From Actinomadura flavalba DSM 45200 (GTDB taxonomy: Bacteria; Actinomycetota; Actinomycetes; Streptosporangiales; Streptosporangiaceae), in contig NZ_KB894093.1 of assembly GCF_000374305.1 (NCBI RefSeq), positions 992,001-1,056,000 of the forward strand: 64,000 nt of DNA. Direction: 5' to 3'. Each line of letters begins with the position of its first letter. Positions within the stretch are counted from its first letter, which is position 1. This document shows, piece by piece, positions 52,876-61,644 of the stretch. A model generated the notes under the pieces. That model was not told the origin of the DNA. It worked only from the letters and a program-made list of their open reading frames with translations, and did not search any database. Both the position numbers and the translations under genes were made by a program.

Positions 52876-55266
52876 TCAGTCGCGGATCGCGGGGAAGGTG
52901 CTCGTGGCGTCCTCGGTACCGGCGGGAACCGGGTCGGGGAGGATGGCGCGGATGCGGTCGTGGATCTCGCGGCTCAGCTCGGCCTGCGGGCGGCGCGCGT
53001 CCAGGACGAGATAGCGGTCCGGCTCGGCGTCCGCCAGAGCGCGGAATCCCTCGCGGACGCGCTCGTGGAACTCGGCCGGCTCGGACTCCAGCCGGTCCGC
53101 CGGTGCCGACAGGCGGTTCAGTCCCGTCTCCGGCGGCACCTCCAGCAGCACCGTCAGGTCCGGCACGAGGTCGCCCGTCGCCCACGCGTTGACCGAGGCG
53201 ATCTCGGCCACTGGCTGGCGCCGTCCGAAGCCCTGGTAGGCCAGCGACGAGTCCACGTACCGGTCGGTGACGACGATCGCGCCGCGCTCCATCGCGGGCC
53301 GCACCACGTTCGCGACGTGGTCCGCGCGGTCGGCCGCGTACAGCAGCGTCTCCGCGCGCGACGACAGCCCGGTCGTCTCACGGTCGAGCAGCATGGCGCG
53401 CAGCCGCATCCCGATCTTCGTGGCGCCGGGCTCGTGGGTCGTGACGACGTCATAGCCGTGGTCGCGCAACCAGATCGCCGCGAGCCGCGCCTGCGTGGTC
53501 TTGCCCGCGCCCTCGCCGCCCTCGAACGCGACGAACACACCGCGCTCGGCGGGCCGGGCCGGGGTCTCCGGCGCCTCCAGTGGCAGCGTGTACTTCTCGC
53601 CGCGCAGCGCCGCCGACAGGTCGGGCAGCAGCGGAACGCCCCGCCGGTCGTCCAGCCGCCGGTAGGCGACGAGCCCCAGCACCAGCGCGACGAGCGCCGC
53701 GACCAGCAGCGCGATCGACGCGCCGGGCACGTCGTAGACGGCACCGCCGATCCGCACCCGGCGTCCGCCGAGCGCACCCGCCAGCGGCGGCAGCACCGCC
53801 GCCGCGAGCAGCGCCGCGACCAGCGCGGCGGCGCGCAGCCGCCCGGGGGCGCTCGCGGCCAGCGAACGCGCCGTCGCGCCCGCGACACCGGCCGCCACGC
53901 CCAGGAACGCCGCGACGAACACCACGACCACCAGGTTCCGCACCAGCGCGAGCACGACGAGCAGCAGCGCGGCCCCGATCACCGACAGGCCCAGCAGCCG
54001 GGGGCGGCTGAACACCACCAGAACCCTTGGCCCCTCGAACAGGCCGATGCCCGCACCCACGGCGAGTCCCGCCAGGATCGCGCCGTACCCGGCGTCGCCG
54101 CCGCCGAGGTCCCCGGCGTAGACGCGGGCCAGCGCGAACACCGCGCCACCGGCGAGCACCGCACCGGCGACAGCGAGCGCGGCGGCGGAGCGGTCCCGGA
54201 CGAGCAGGGCCAGCGGGGCGGGGACGTGCTCCGCGCCGCCGGGCAGATCGCCAAGCGTGAACGTCACGATGGCGGCGACGGCGAACACCGCCGCCGTCAC
54301 ATACAGAGCGAGGTCGGCGCGCGCGGAGACGCCGAACGAGGCGTCCGCGATCAACGCGAGCACGGCGAAGAGGACGGCCGCGACCGGGGCGGCGCCGTAG
54401 ACGCAGCGCAGCGCGACGCGCTGGCCCGCCTCCCACGCGGCCGCGTCACGTCCGCCGCCCGCGAGCCCCGCGCCCCGCGTCGCCGGACCGCCTGCGGAGC
54501 CCGCCGCTTCGGGCCGCCCGAACGCGCGGGTGGCCTCGGCTCCCTGCGGCCCCTGCCCCGCGAAGCCGCCAGACGCCGGTCCTCCCTGCGTGCCCTGGTC
54601 TCCGGCGCCCTGGCCCCCAGGCCCGAACGCCGGGCCGCCCTGCGGTCCGTGGCCGACCCGTCCGGCCGCCCCGCCGGGCGTGGTGCCCCCGCCGGGCGTC
54701 CCCACCTGCCGCGACCGTCCACCGGACGCGTCGTCTCGGGACGTCGCGCGGCCGTCGATCGGGAGCGTCGCGTGGTAGCCCGGCGCCTGACCGGCGGCGT
54801 GCGTGCGCGCGGTGCCGCCGCCCGGGGCGTCCTTCGGGGTGACGGACGTGGCTAGCAGCGGAGCCGTGGAGGTCAGCGCGGGCGTCCAGAGCAGCGCGAG
54901 GCACCCCGCCAGGAACGCCACGGCGGCGGTCCACGGCAGCGCGCCCACCAGCGGGACGGTCACGATCAGAACAAGCCGCGCCAAGTCGGCCGCGATGAGC
55001 ACGGTCCGGCGGTCGGCGCGGGCCGCAAGCCCGCTCAGCACCGGCGTCAGCACCAGTGCCGGGAGCAGCGACAGCACCAGGACCAGCGCTATCGCCTGCG
55101 CGCCCGTCGCGAGGCCGTCGTCCCGGGTCAGGACGGCGGCCGACGCGACGAGCGCCGGGACGCTCAGCCAATGGCCGAGACTGGACAGCGAAAGTGCGGC
55201 CTGGAACCTGCGGAGGGAGACGCCCGGGGGCGCCGCTGCGGGGTGCGGCCCGTCCGTTCTGGTCAT
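52876..55266 (-). CDS. tmk: MFS-like membrane domain fused to thymidylate kinase
   Basis: 796 residues. The first ~550 form an MFS-type domain (LSLSSLGHWLSVPALVASAA, then helices to ~540). It is interrupted after helix 4 by a Gly/Gln/Pro-rich insert of about 140 residues (138-280). The C-terminal ~215 residues are a complete dTMP kinase: P-loop FEGGEGAGKTTQ (near 586), TDRYVDSSLAYQGFGR and the DR(Y) lid region. The kinase phosphorylates dTMP for DNA synthesis. The fusion is known in streptomycetes; the role of the membrane part is not established, and transporter activity is inferred only from fold. It lies between topA and holB. Confidence 0.92.
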   Translation of the reverse strand: MTRTDGPHPAAAPPGVSLRRFQAALSLSSLGHWLSVPALVASAAVLTRDDGLATGAQAIALVLVLSLLPALVLTPVLSGLAARADRRTVLIAADLARLVLIVTVPLVGALPWTAAVAFLAGCLALLWTPALTSTAPLLATSVTPKDAPGGGTARTHAAGQAPGYHATLPIDGRATSRDDASGGRSRQVGTPGGGTTPGGAAGRVGHGPQGGPAFGPGGQGAGDQGTQGGPASGGFAGQGPQGAEATRAFGRPEAAGSAGGPATRGAGLAGGGRDAAAWEAGQRVALRCVYGAAPVAAVLFAVLALIADASFGVSARADLALYVTAAVFAVAAIVTFTLGDLPGGAEHVPAPLALLVRDRSAAALAVAGAVLAGGAVFALARVYAGDLGGGDAGYGAILAGLAVGAGIGLFEGPRVLVVFSRPRLLGLSVIGAALLLVVLALVRNLVVVVFVAAFLGVAAGVAGATARSLAASAPGRLRAAALVAALLAAAVLPPLAGALGGRRVRIGGAVYDVPGASIALLVAALVALVLGLVAYRRLDDRRGVPLLPDLSAALRGEKYTLPLEAPETPARPAERGVFVAFEGGEGAGKTTQARLAAIWLRDHGYDVVTTHEPGATKIGMRLRAMLLDRETTGLSSRAETLLYAADRADHVANVVRPAMERGAIVVTDRYVDSSLAYQGFGRRQPVAEIASVNAWATGDLVPDLTVLLEVPPETGLNRLSAPADRLESEPAEFHERVREGFRALADAEPDRYLVLDARRPQAELSREIHDRIRAILPDPVPAGTEDATSTFPAIRD

Positions 55267-55291
55267 GTCGGTCAGAGTATCGGCGGGATTG

Positions 55292-57988
55292 TCATTTGGA
55301 GCCCGACTTCGCGGACGTCCGCTTCCGCGTCGTCGTCTTCTTCCCGCCGCCGGCCGCCACCTTCTCGCGCCGCTCCACGAGCAGTTCCGCCGCCCGCTGG
55401 ATCGTGATCGACTCGACCTCGTCGCCCTTGCGCAGGCTCGCGTTGGTCTCGCCGTCGGTGACGTACGGCCCGAACCGGCCCTCCTTCACCACGACCGGCT
55501 TCCCGCTGGACGGGTCGTCGCCCAGCTCACGCAGCGGCGGCGCCGCGGCCGCCCGGCCCCGGCCGCGCTGCTTCGGCTGCGCGAACAGTTCCTTGGCCTG
55601 CTCCAGCGTGACCGTGAACAGCTCGTCCTCCGAGCCGAGCGAGCGGCTGTCCGTGCCCCGCTTGATGTAGGGACCGAACCGCCCGTTCTGCGCGGTGACG
55701 GGCTCGCCGTCCAGCTCACCGAGCGTGCGCGGCAGCGACAGCAGCTTCAGCGCGTCGTCGAGCGTGACCGTGTCCAGCGACATCGACTTGAACAGCGACC
55801 CCGTGCGCGGCTTGGCCTCCGCCTTCTTCGTGCGCTTCTTCTTCTCGCCGTCGGCCGGGGCGGGAGGCTCGGGCAGCACCTCGGTGACGTACGGGCCGAA
55901 CCGGCCCGACTTCGCCACGATCAGGTGCCCGGTCTCCGGGTCGGTCCCGAGGTCGCGGTCGCCCGTCGGCTGCGCGAACAGCTCCTCGGCCTTCGCCGCG
56001 TCCAGCTCGTCGGGCGCGACGTCCTCGGGGATGTTGACGCGCTCGCCGTCCCGGTCGAGGTAGGGCCCGTAGCGCCCCACCCGGACCATGATGTCGCTGT
56101 CCTTGATCGGGAACGAGCTGATGCCCTTGGCGTCGATGTCGCCGATGTCGCCGACGAGCTCCTTGAGCCCCTCGTCGCCGTCCTCGCCGAAGTAGAACCG
56201 CGTCAGCCAGCGGACCCGCTCGGCCTCGCCGCGCGCGATCTCGTCGAGACCGTCCTCCATGTGCGCGGTGAAGTCGTAGTCGACGAGGTTGCCGAAGTGC
56301 TGCTCCAGCAGGTTCGTCACCGCGAACGCCAGGAAGGACGGCACCAGCGCCGTGCCCTTCTTGAACACGTAGCCGCGGTCGAGGATGGTGCCGATGATCG
56401 AGGCGTACGTCGACGGACGCCCGATCTCCCGCTCCTCCAGCTCCTTGACCAGGCTGGCCTCGGTGTACCGCGCGGGCGGGCGCGTCGAGTGCCCCTCGGC
56501 CTCGACCGACCGCGCCGTCAGCGGGTCGCCCTCGGTGAGGTTCGGCAGCCGGCGCTCGGCGTCGTCGCGGTCGGTCGACGGGTCGTCCGCGCTCTCCACG
56601 TACGCCTTGAGGAAGCCGTGGAACGTGATCGTCTTGCCGGTCGCGGTGAACTCGGCGCGCTCGTCCCGCGTGGAAACGCCCGTCACCCGGATCGACACCG
56701 AACGGCCCGCCGCGTCCTTCATCTGCGAGGCGATCGTGCGCTTCCAGATCAGCTCGTAGAGGCGGAACTGGTCACCGGTGAGGCCGGTCTCGCCGGGCGT
56801 GCGGAAGCTCTCTCCCGCCGGACGCACCGCCTCGTGCGCCTCCTGCGCGTTCTTCACCTTCGAGGCGTAGACGCGAGGCTTGTCCGGAACGTACTCGCCG
56901 CCGAACAGCGTCGCCGCCTGCCGCCGCGCCGCGTTCACGGCCGTCTCCGACAGCGTCGTGGAGTCGGTTCGCATGTAGGTGATGAAGCCGTTCTCGTACA
57001 GCTTCTGCGCCACCGACATCGTGTACTTCGCGGAGTAGCCCAGCTTGCGGCTGGCCTCCTGCTGAAGCGTCGTCGTGCGGAACGGCGGGTACGGCTTGCG
57101 CGTGTACGGCTTGCTCTCGACCGACGTCACCTCGAACGGGCGGCCGTCGAGGCGGGTCGCCAGGCCCCGCGCGGCCTCCTCGTCCAGGTGCAGGACGTCG
57201 GCGGTCTTCAGGGTGCCGTCCGACGCGAAGTCGCGGCCCTGCGCGACGCGCTTGCCGTCCACGGCGTTGAGCCCGGCCTTGAACGCCGTCGGCTCCTCCG
57301 GCTTGCCGGTGTCGAACTCGGCCGCGATGTCCCAGTAGTGCGCCGGGACGAACGCGATGCGGGCGCGCTCGCGCTGCACCACCAGCCGCGTCGCCACCGA
57401 CTGCACCCGGCCCGCCGACAGCTTCGGCATGACCTTCTTCCACAGGACGGGGCTGACCTCGTACCCGTAGAGCCGGTCCAGGATGCGGCGGGTCTCCTGC
57501 GCGTCGACCAGGCGCAGGTTCAGTTCGCGGGGGTTCGCGGCGGCGGCCTGGATCGCGTCCTTGGTGATCTCGTTGAAGGTCATCCGGTGGACGGGGACCT
57601 TCGGCTTGAGGACCTCCTGGAGGTGCCAGGCGATCGCCTCGCCCTCCCGGTCCTCGTCCGTCGCGAGGTAGAGCTCGTCGGCCTCGGCCAGCAGCTTCTT
57701 CAGCTTGGTGACCTGAGTCCTCTTGTCCGCGTTGACGACGTACAGGGGCTCGAAGTCGTGCTCGACGTTCACGCCGAGTTTCGCCCACGACTCACCCTTG
57801 TACCTCGCCGGTACCTCGGCGGCACTCCCGGGAAGGTCCCGGATGTGGCCGATACTGGACTCCACGACGTATCCGCGGCCCAGGTACCCGGCGATCGTCT
57901 TCGCCTTCGCCGGCGACTCGACGATCACCAGACGGGTGCCTCCACCGGCCGACGCGCCGGGCTTCGCAGTGCCGTTCTTGGCTGGCAC
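55292..57988 (-). CDS. topA: DNA topoisomerase I
   Basis: 898 residues, type IA. The Toprim domain (VIVESPAKAKTIAGYLG, then DEDREGEAIAWH with the metal acidic residues) lies at about 20-150. The active-site tyrosine is in GFITYMRTDSTTLSE (about residue 338). The C-terminal region has no zinc-finger cysteines but several GRFGPYV repeats (TOPRIM-C/Lys-rich modules) and ends in a basic Lys tail, as in other actinobacterial TopA. The GTG at 57988 has TTGGAGCG ahead. It precedes tmk by 25 bases: topA-tmk-holB is a known actinobacterial order. Confidence 0.97.
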   Translation of the reverse strand: MPAKNGTAKPGASAGGGTRLVIVESPAKAKTIAGYLGRGYVVESSIGHIRDLPGSAAEVPARYKGESWAKLGVNVEHDFEPLYVVNADKRTQVTKLKKLLAEADELYLATDEDREGEAIAWHLQEVLKPKVPVHRMTFNEITKDAIQAAAANPRELNLRLVDAQETRRILDRLYGYEVSPVLWKKVMPKLSAGRVQSVATRLVVQRERARIAFVPAHYWDIAAEFDTGKPEEPTAFKAGLNAVDGKRVAQGRDFASDGTLKTADVLHLDEEAARGLATRLDGRPFEVTSVESKPYTRKPYPPFRTTTLQQEASRKLGYSAKYTMSVAQKLYENGFITYMRTDSTTLSETAVNAARRQAATLFGGEYVPDKPRVYASKVKNAQEAHEAVRPAGESFRTPGETGLTGDQFRLYELIWKRTIASQMKDAAGRSVSIRVTGVSTRDERAEFTATGKTITFHGFLKAYVESADDPSTDRDDAERRLPNLTEGDPLTARSVEAEGHSTRPPARYTEASLVKELEEREIGRPSTYASIIGTILDRGYVFKKGTALVPSFLAFAVTNLLEQHFGNLVDYDFTAHMEDGLDEIARGEAERVRWLTRFYFGEDGDEGLKELVGDIGDIDAKGISSFPIKDSDIMVRVGRYGPYLDRDGERVNIPEDVAPDELDAAKAEELFAQPTGDRDLGTDPETGHLIVAKSGRFGPYVTEVLPEPPAPADGEKKKRTKKAEAKPRTGSLFKSMSLDTVTLDDALKLLSLPRTLGELDGEPVTAQNGRFGPYIKRGTDSRSLGSEDELFTVTLEQAKELFAQPKQRGRGRAAAAPPLRELGDDPSSGKPVVVKEGRFGPYVTDGETNASLRKGDEVESITIQRAAELLVERREKVAAGGGKKTTTRKRTSAKSGSK

Positions 57989-58152
57989 AGTCGCTCCAAC
58001 CTCGCTGTCTGGTCTTCGTGCACGTTGCGCTCACACCCGTCCCCCTTGGGCGGGCGCCGCATTCCTACCGCGCCTGGACAGGATGACATGTCCCCACCGG
58101 TGTCGCAGACCTCGGCCACTGTGCCGGACATCGCCCGGCGGGGCACGTCATA

Positions 58153-58347
58153 ATGGTCGCGATGGTGGAGTACACCTACCTCGTCCTGCGTCTGCCTCGC
58201 GGCACCACTCGCGACACCGCCCGGCAGATCATGACCGAGCACGCCGAACACGGTGGCTGGGAACTCGATCGCTTGCGCCTCTACCCCGACGGTAGCCGCA
58301 GAATCCAACTACGCCGCAAGATCATTCGTCAGGTGCGCACGTTCTGA
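58153..58347 (+). CDS. DUF5703 protein
   Basis: 64 residues. VEYTYLVLRLPRGTTRDTAR, HGGWELDRLRLYPDGSRR and the closing RRKIIRQ match the DUF5703 family of actinobacteria, whose function is unknown. The ATG at 58153 or that at 58162 may be used; the latter gives the family-like start MVEY. It is divergent from topA and followed by two hairpins that separate it from the converging chaplin-like gene. Confidence 0.88.
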   Translation: MVAMVEYTYLVLRLPRGTTRDTARQIMTEHAEHGGWELDRLRLYPDGSRRIQLRRKIIRQVRTF

Positions 58348-58381
58348 GGGCTCCGGACCGGAGCGTAGCACCACGTACCGG

Positions 58382-58406
58382 CTCACTGACCGTTAGTGAG
58401 TCTTTT
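58382..58406 (+). terminator. intrinsic terminator of DUF5703 gene
   Basis: A 6-bp stem CTCACT/AGTGAG (58382-58387 and 58395-58400) with a 7-base loop is followed by TCTTTT. It lies 35 bases past the DUF5703 stop and is one of the few hairpins here with a downstream T-run. Confidence 0.6.
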
Positions 58407-58423
58407 CGCTGGCGCCGAAGAGG

Positions 58424-58462
58424 CTTTGCCCGCCCCGGGCCGCGCTCCCGGGACGGGCAAAG
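58424..58462. terminator. bidirectional hairpin between converging genes
   Basis: Arms 58424-58439 (CTTTGCCCGCCCCGGG) and 58447-58462 pair with one mismatch across a 7-base loop. The minus-strand chaplin-like gene ends at 58502, so this hairpin serves it and backs up the plus-strand terminator upstream. Confidence 0.72.
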
Positions 58463-58501
58463 CGTTCACGAGCCCGCGCCGCCACCGGGCGCGGGCACAG
58501 A

Positions 58502-60220
58502 TCACCGGCGGCTGAACCGGCGGCGCACGAGCCCCGACGCCACCGACAGCACGCCCATCGCGGCGACGGCCACCAGCGCCCATGCCGTCCCGCGCTCGGC
58601 CACCTCCAGCGGCTCGGCGGCGGCGACGCGCACGGCGTCGAGACGACCGCCGCGAGGCGCCGCGTCCGGAACCCCGGCCGCACCGCCCGACGCGGCGCGC
58701 GTGTGCGACGCGGGACCGCCGAGGCCCGGCATCGTCCGCTGAACGCCCAGCGGAAGCGAACCCGCGTCGAACACCGCCACCCGCCCGGTACCGAACGAAG
58801 GCAGCCCGTCCCCCCGCCCCTGCGACACGACCCCCGCCGAGGGCACAACGACCTCTTCCACCACGTACAGCGGCACGCCGGGCCCACTCACCGGCAGCTC
58901 CCGACCACTGGCGAACACCAGCCCACCGACCCGATCCGGCAACACCCCGCCCTCGGACCGCCGCAGGCTACTGGCAGCGGCCCGCTCATTCGCCGCCCCC
59001 GCAACGCCCTCCGCCCGCCGCAACCCCACGGCACTCAACGGAAACACCTCCGGCAACGGCACATCCACACCCGGCACAGGCCCCATACGCTCGTTCGACG
59101 CCACGCTGGCCCGGCGCAACCCCACAGCACTCAACGGAAACACCCTCGGCAGCGGCACATCCACGCCAGGCACAGGCCCCGTGCGCTCGTTCGACGCCAA
59201 ACCCGCCCGCCGAAGGCCCACGGCGCTCAACGGGAACACCTTCGGCAGCGGCACATCCACGCCGGGCACCGGGTCAGCACGCTTGTTCGCCGCGACACCG
59301 TCCGCCCGCCGCAGACCCACGGCACTGAGCGGGAACACCTTCGGCAACGGAACGTCCACGCCCGGCACGGGATTCGCGCGCCGGTCCGGGGCGGTACGGC
59401 CGGGCGTGTCCAGTAGGGCTGGGATGGGCGTGGTGTAGGGAAGGACGGAGTCGTCCAGGGGCGGCAGCTCGGGGCGCGGAGTCTTGTCTCGGGCCAGGAG
59501 GGGCGGGTGGGCGATCGCAGTGGCCTCCTGGCGCTGCGCGGTATCGACGAGCCAGCTCGTGAACGGCAACTCCTCGACGGGCACGTCGGGGCGGTCCGGC
59601 GAGAGCCCGGGGTCGTCGTCCAGGAGGGCAGGCACCGGCATCGCACCTTGCTCGCCAGAGCCCGTGGGCGGCGTCGCCGCGTGGCCAGAAACCGCCGACA
59701 GGCCGCGCAGCGCCGGAAGCGCGACGGCGGGCGCGTTACGTGCGGCGGTGCGCTTGCGGTACTTGCCGTCGTCGCTGTTCCTGACGGCCGCGCCGCCCGC
59801 ACAGCCGACGCCCGCGAGACCCGCGACGGCGCCCGCGTTGCCGCACGCATCCACCGACGCGCCGATCGGGGCGAGCGCGCGGTTGCCGGACAGTACGCCG
59901 CGCTCGCCAGACGCCTGCTGGTGCGGCGCGCAGTCCTGTGTGCGATGGCGGGAGGCTCCAGGCCAGGCGGCGCGCTCAGGCGTGGCGTGCGGGTGGTGGT
60001 CGTCGGCGCCGCCCGGGGACTGGGGTTTGGCGTCGCCCACGCTGTTGCCGCTGATGTTGACCGGCGCGGAGACGGGGGCGTTGTGCCGGTTTCCGGCAAG
60101 GACGCCGTGCTCGCCGGACGTGTCAGCGAGGGCTCCGGCCGGCACGATCGCCGCGCCGAGCGCGACGAAACCGGCCGTCAGAAACGTGGCACGCGCGGTG
60201 CCGGAGATCCATGGACGCAT
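58502..60220 (-). CDS. long chaplin-like surface protein with tandem repeats
   Basis: 572 residues with a signal peptide (about 1-32, ALADTSG cleavage region). A first chaplin-like stretch, HGVLAGNRHNAPVSAPVNIS (38-57), lacks the cysteine. A second, RGVLSGNRALAPIGASVDAC (107-126), continues to a second Cys (140), matching the GxxSGN...PV...CGN pattern of chaplins. Residues 283-414 are four near-identical ~30-residue repeats (PVPGVDVPLPKVFPLSAVGL). A C-terminal helix (about 545-564) and basic RRRFSRR end follow. No LPxTG/LAxTG sortase motif is visible, unlike long chaplins. It is probably a surface or spore-coat component; GAGGAG precedes the ATG. Neighbours DUF5703 and M20 peptidase resemble the chpC/chpH region of streptomycetes as I recall it. 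Confidence 0.8.
   Translation of the reverse strand: MRPWISGTARATFLTAGFVALGAAIVPAGALADTSGEHGVLAGNRHNAPVSAPVNISGNSVGDAKPQSPGGADDHHPHATPERAAWPGASRHRTQDCAPHQQASGERGVLSGNRALAPIGASVDACGNAGAVAGLAGVGCAGGAAVRNSDDGKYRKRTAARNAPAVALPALRGLSAVSGHAATPPTGSGEQGAMPVPALLDDDPGLSPDRPDVPVEELPFTSWLVDTAQRQEATAIAHPPLLARDKTPRPELPPLDDSVLPYTTPIPALLDTPGRTAPDRRANPVPGVDVPLPKVFPLSAVGLRRADGVAANKRADPVPGVDVPLPKVFPLSAVGLRRAGLASNERTGPVPGVDVPLPRVFPLSAVGLRRASVASNERMGPVPGVDVPLPEVFPLSAVGLRRAEGVAGAANERAAASSLRRSEGGVLPDRVGGLVFASGRELPVSGPGVPLYVVEEVVVPSAGVVSQGRGDGLPSFGTGRVAVFDAGSLPLGVQRTMPGLGGPASHTRAASGGAAGVPDAAPRGGRLDAVRVAAAEPLEVAERGTAWALVAVAAMGVLSVASGLVRRRFSRR
58979..59374 (-). repeat. four ~95-bp direct repeats in chaplin-like gene
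   Basis: Four consecutive copies code (N/D/G)PVPGVDVPLP(K/R/E)VFPLSAVGLRRA plus a variable 6-11-residue linker. The 24-residue core is almost invariant at protein and DNA level, which implies recent duplication or gene conversion. Recombination here could change copy number in frame. Confidence 0.9.
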
Positions 60221-60349
60221 GATGCTCCTCAGTCGGAAGAGATGCGGGCGGCGGGCAGGCGTGCCGTCCCGGGGACATACCGCCCTCAGAAGGCGGCAGG
60301 GAGAGGCGTCGCCAGGCCGAACCGCACGGGCCGACGACGCGGAGGTGCC

Positions 60350-61534
60350 CTAGTCAGGCGCGAAGGACGGCTCGTCCGCAGCAGAGCGGACGGCCGGAGG
60401 CAGCGTTCCGAGGACACGCGCCACGAAGCCGTACGGCGACGGGAGCATGCCCGCACGAAGGATCGAAGGGGCACCGACACCACCGGGCGCCGCCGGGCCG
60501 GACGCCGAGACGACCGTGCCCGCTTGACGCAGCACCGAAGTCTGCGAAACCGGGCGTGACGCGTCCGCACCAACACGCTCACCGCCCACACCGCCGGACG
60601 ATGCCGCCTCGCCGGGCTCCACCGAGATGCCGGGCGCCGGGACAGCGGACCACGCCGAATTACTCTCCGGGAGCCGCACATCCGGCCGGTTCGCGGAGAC
60701 GGTGGACGGCTCCCGCCGGACGGATTTGCCCGGCTGCCCGCCCGAACGGGCCAGCACCCCGGCGCCCGGCGGCAGCCCGACGACCTGCCGCATCGAAGGC
60801 AGCGCCCCGACGAGGGAAAGCACGTCATCCCCCTCCATCGAGCGCGACGCAAGAGATGACAGCACGTCAAATTCCCGCAAAATGAGCGTCGCATGAGCCC
60901 CCGCACGGGGCAGCGGGTCGATTTCCCGGAGGGCTGGCGGCGTGTGGGCGGCCATCACGGAAGGCGACTCGTCGAAGGACGACGGCACGGCGGCGACCGG
61001 TGCGGACGCGGGCCTCGTCGGGCGGGGCGTCGGCAGCCCGCCCTCCGCAGACGGCGGCTCCCCGGCGAGCAGGCCGCCGCTTTGCCGTGACGCCCGCGAG
61101 GGAGCCCATGAACGGGCGTTCTCCACCCGTGTCGCCACTTCGCCGAGGGCCGTCGTCGCATGGGGCGCAAAGTCCGCTATCGGCGAGGTTTCGAGACCGG
61201 CGTTCTTCAGCGGAGACGACGCACCAGCGGAAGGCGGCGCGTGCGTGGCGAGTGCGGGGGCGCGTGTCACCGACGGCCCGTCGGACGGCAGGGCAGGAGC
61301 CCGCACACCGCGAGCCGGGAACGGCGGCCGGTCAAGACCCGACGACGACGGCGCGGCGGCCACTCGTCCCGTCGCAAGGGCGCTACCGGCGTGAGGACGA
61401 GGCTCGTCGGCGTGCGCGGACGTGGTTCCGATCAGCCAGGCGGCCAAGCACAGGCCGCCGAGAACAAGGACGCGATGGACGGCGTCACGGCGCAGCGGGG
61501 CGAGAACCGCCCCGGCCACCGCCGCGAACGCCAT
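60350..61534 (-). CDS. secreted protein of unknown family beside chaplin-like gene
   Basis: 394 residues. A signal peptide is clear: basic n-region (PLRRDAVHR), hydrophobic VLVLGGLCLAAWLIG (about residues 23-37) and TTSAHADE cleavage site. The mature part is Pro/Ser/Ala-rich and low in cysteine, with no domain I recognise. A more ordered central stretch (LREFDVLSSLASRSM, LVGALPSMRQVVGLP) is the best candidate for a folded part. The ATG at 61534 with GGGAG 7 bases ahead is preferred over 61552. It precedes the chaplin-like gene by 129 bases on the same strand; joint surface function is inferred. Confidence 0.7.
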   Translation of the reverse strand: MAFAAVAGAVLAPLRRDAVHRVLVLGGLCLAAWLIGTTSAHADEPRPHAGSALATGRVAAAPSSSGLDRPPFPARGVRAPALPSDGPSVTRAPALATHAPPSAGASSPLKNAGLETSPIADFAPHATTALGEVATRVENARSWAPSRASRQSGGLLAGEPPSAEGGLPTPRPTRPASAPVAAVPSSFDESPSVMAAHTPPALREIDPLPRAGAHATLILREFDVLSSLASRSMEGDDVLSLVGALPSMRQVVGLPPGAGVLARSGGQPGKSVRREPSTVSANRPDVRLPESNSAWSAVPAPGISVEPGEAASSGGVGGERVGADASRPVSQTSVLRQAGTVVSASGPAAPGGVGAPSILRAGMLPSPYGFVARVLGTLPPAVRSAADEPSFAPD

Positions 61535-61644
61535 CGGACCACTCCCGCCCATCGCCTGAACGCCATGAGGGAGTCATCAACCCCTCACAGAAGGTGACGG
61601 TAGCATCACGGAACACCTCCGCGACGCCAAATGCGGGGACGAAT

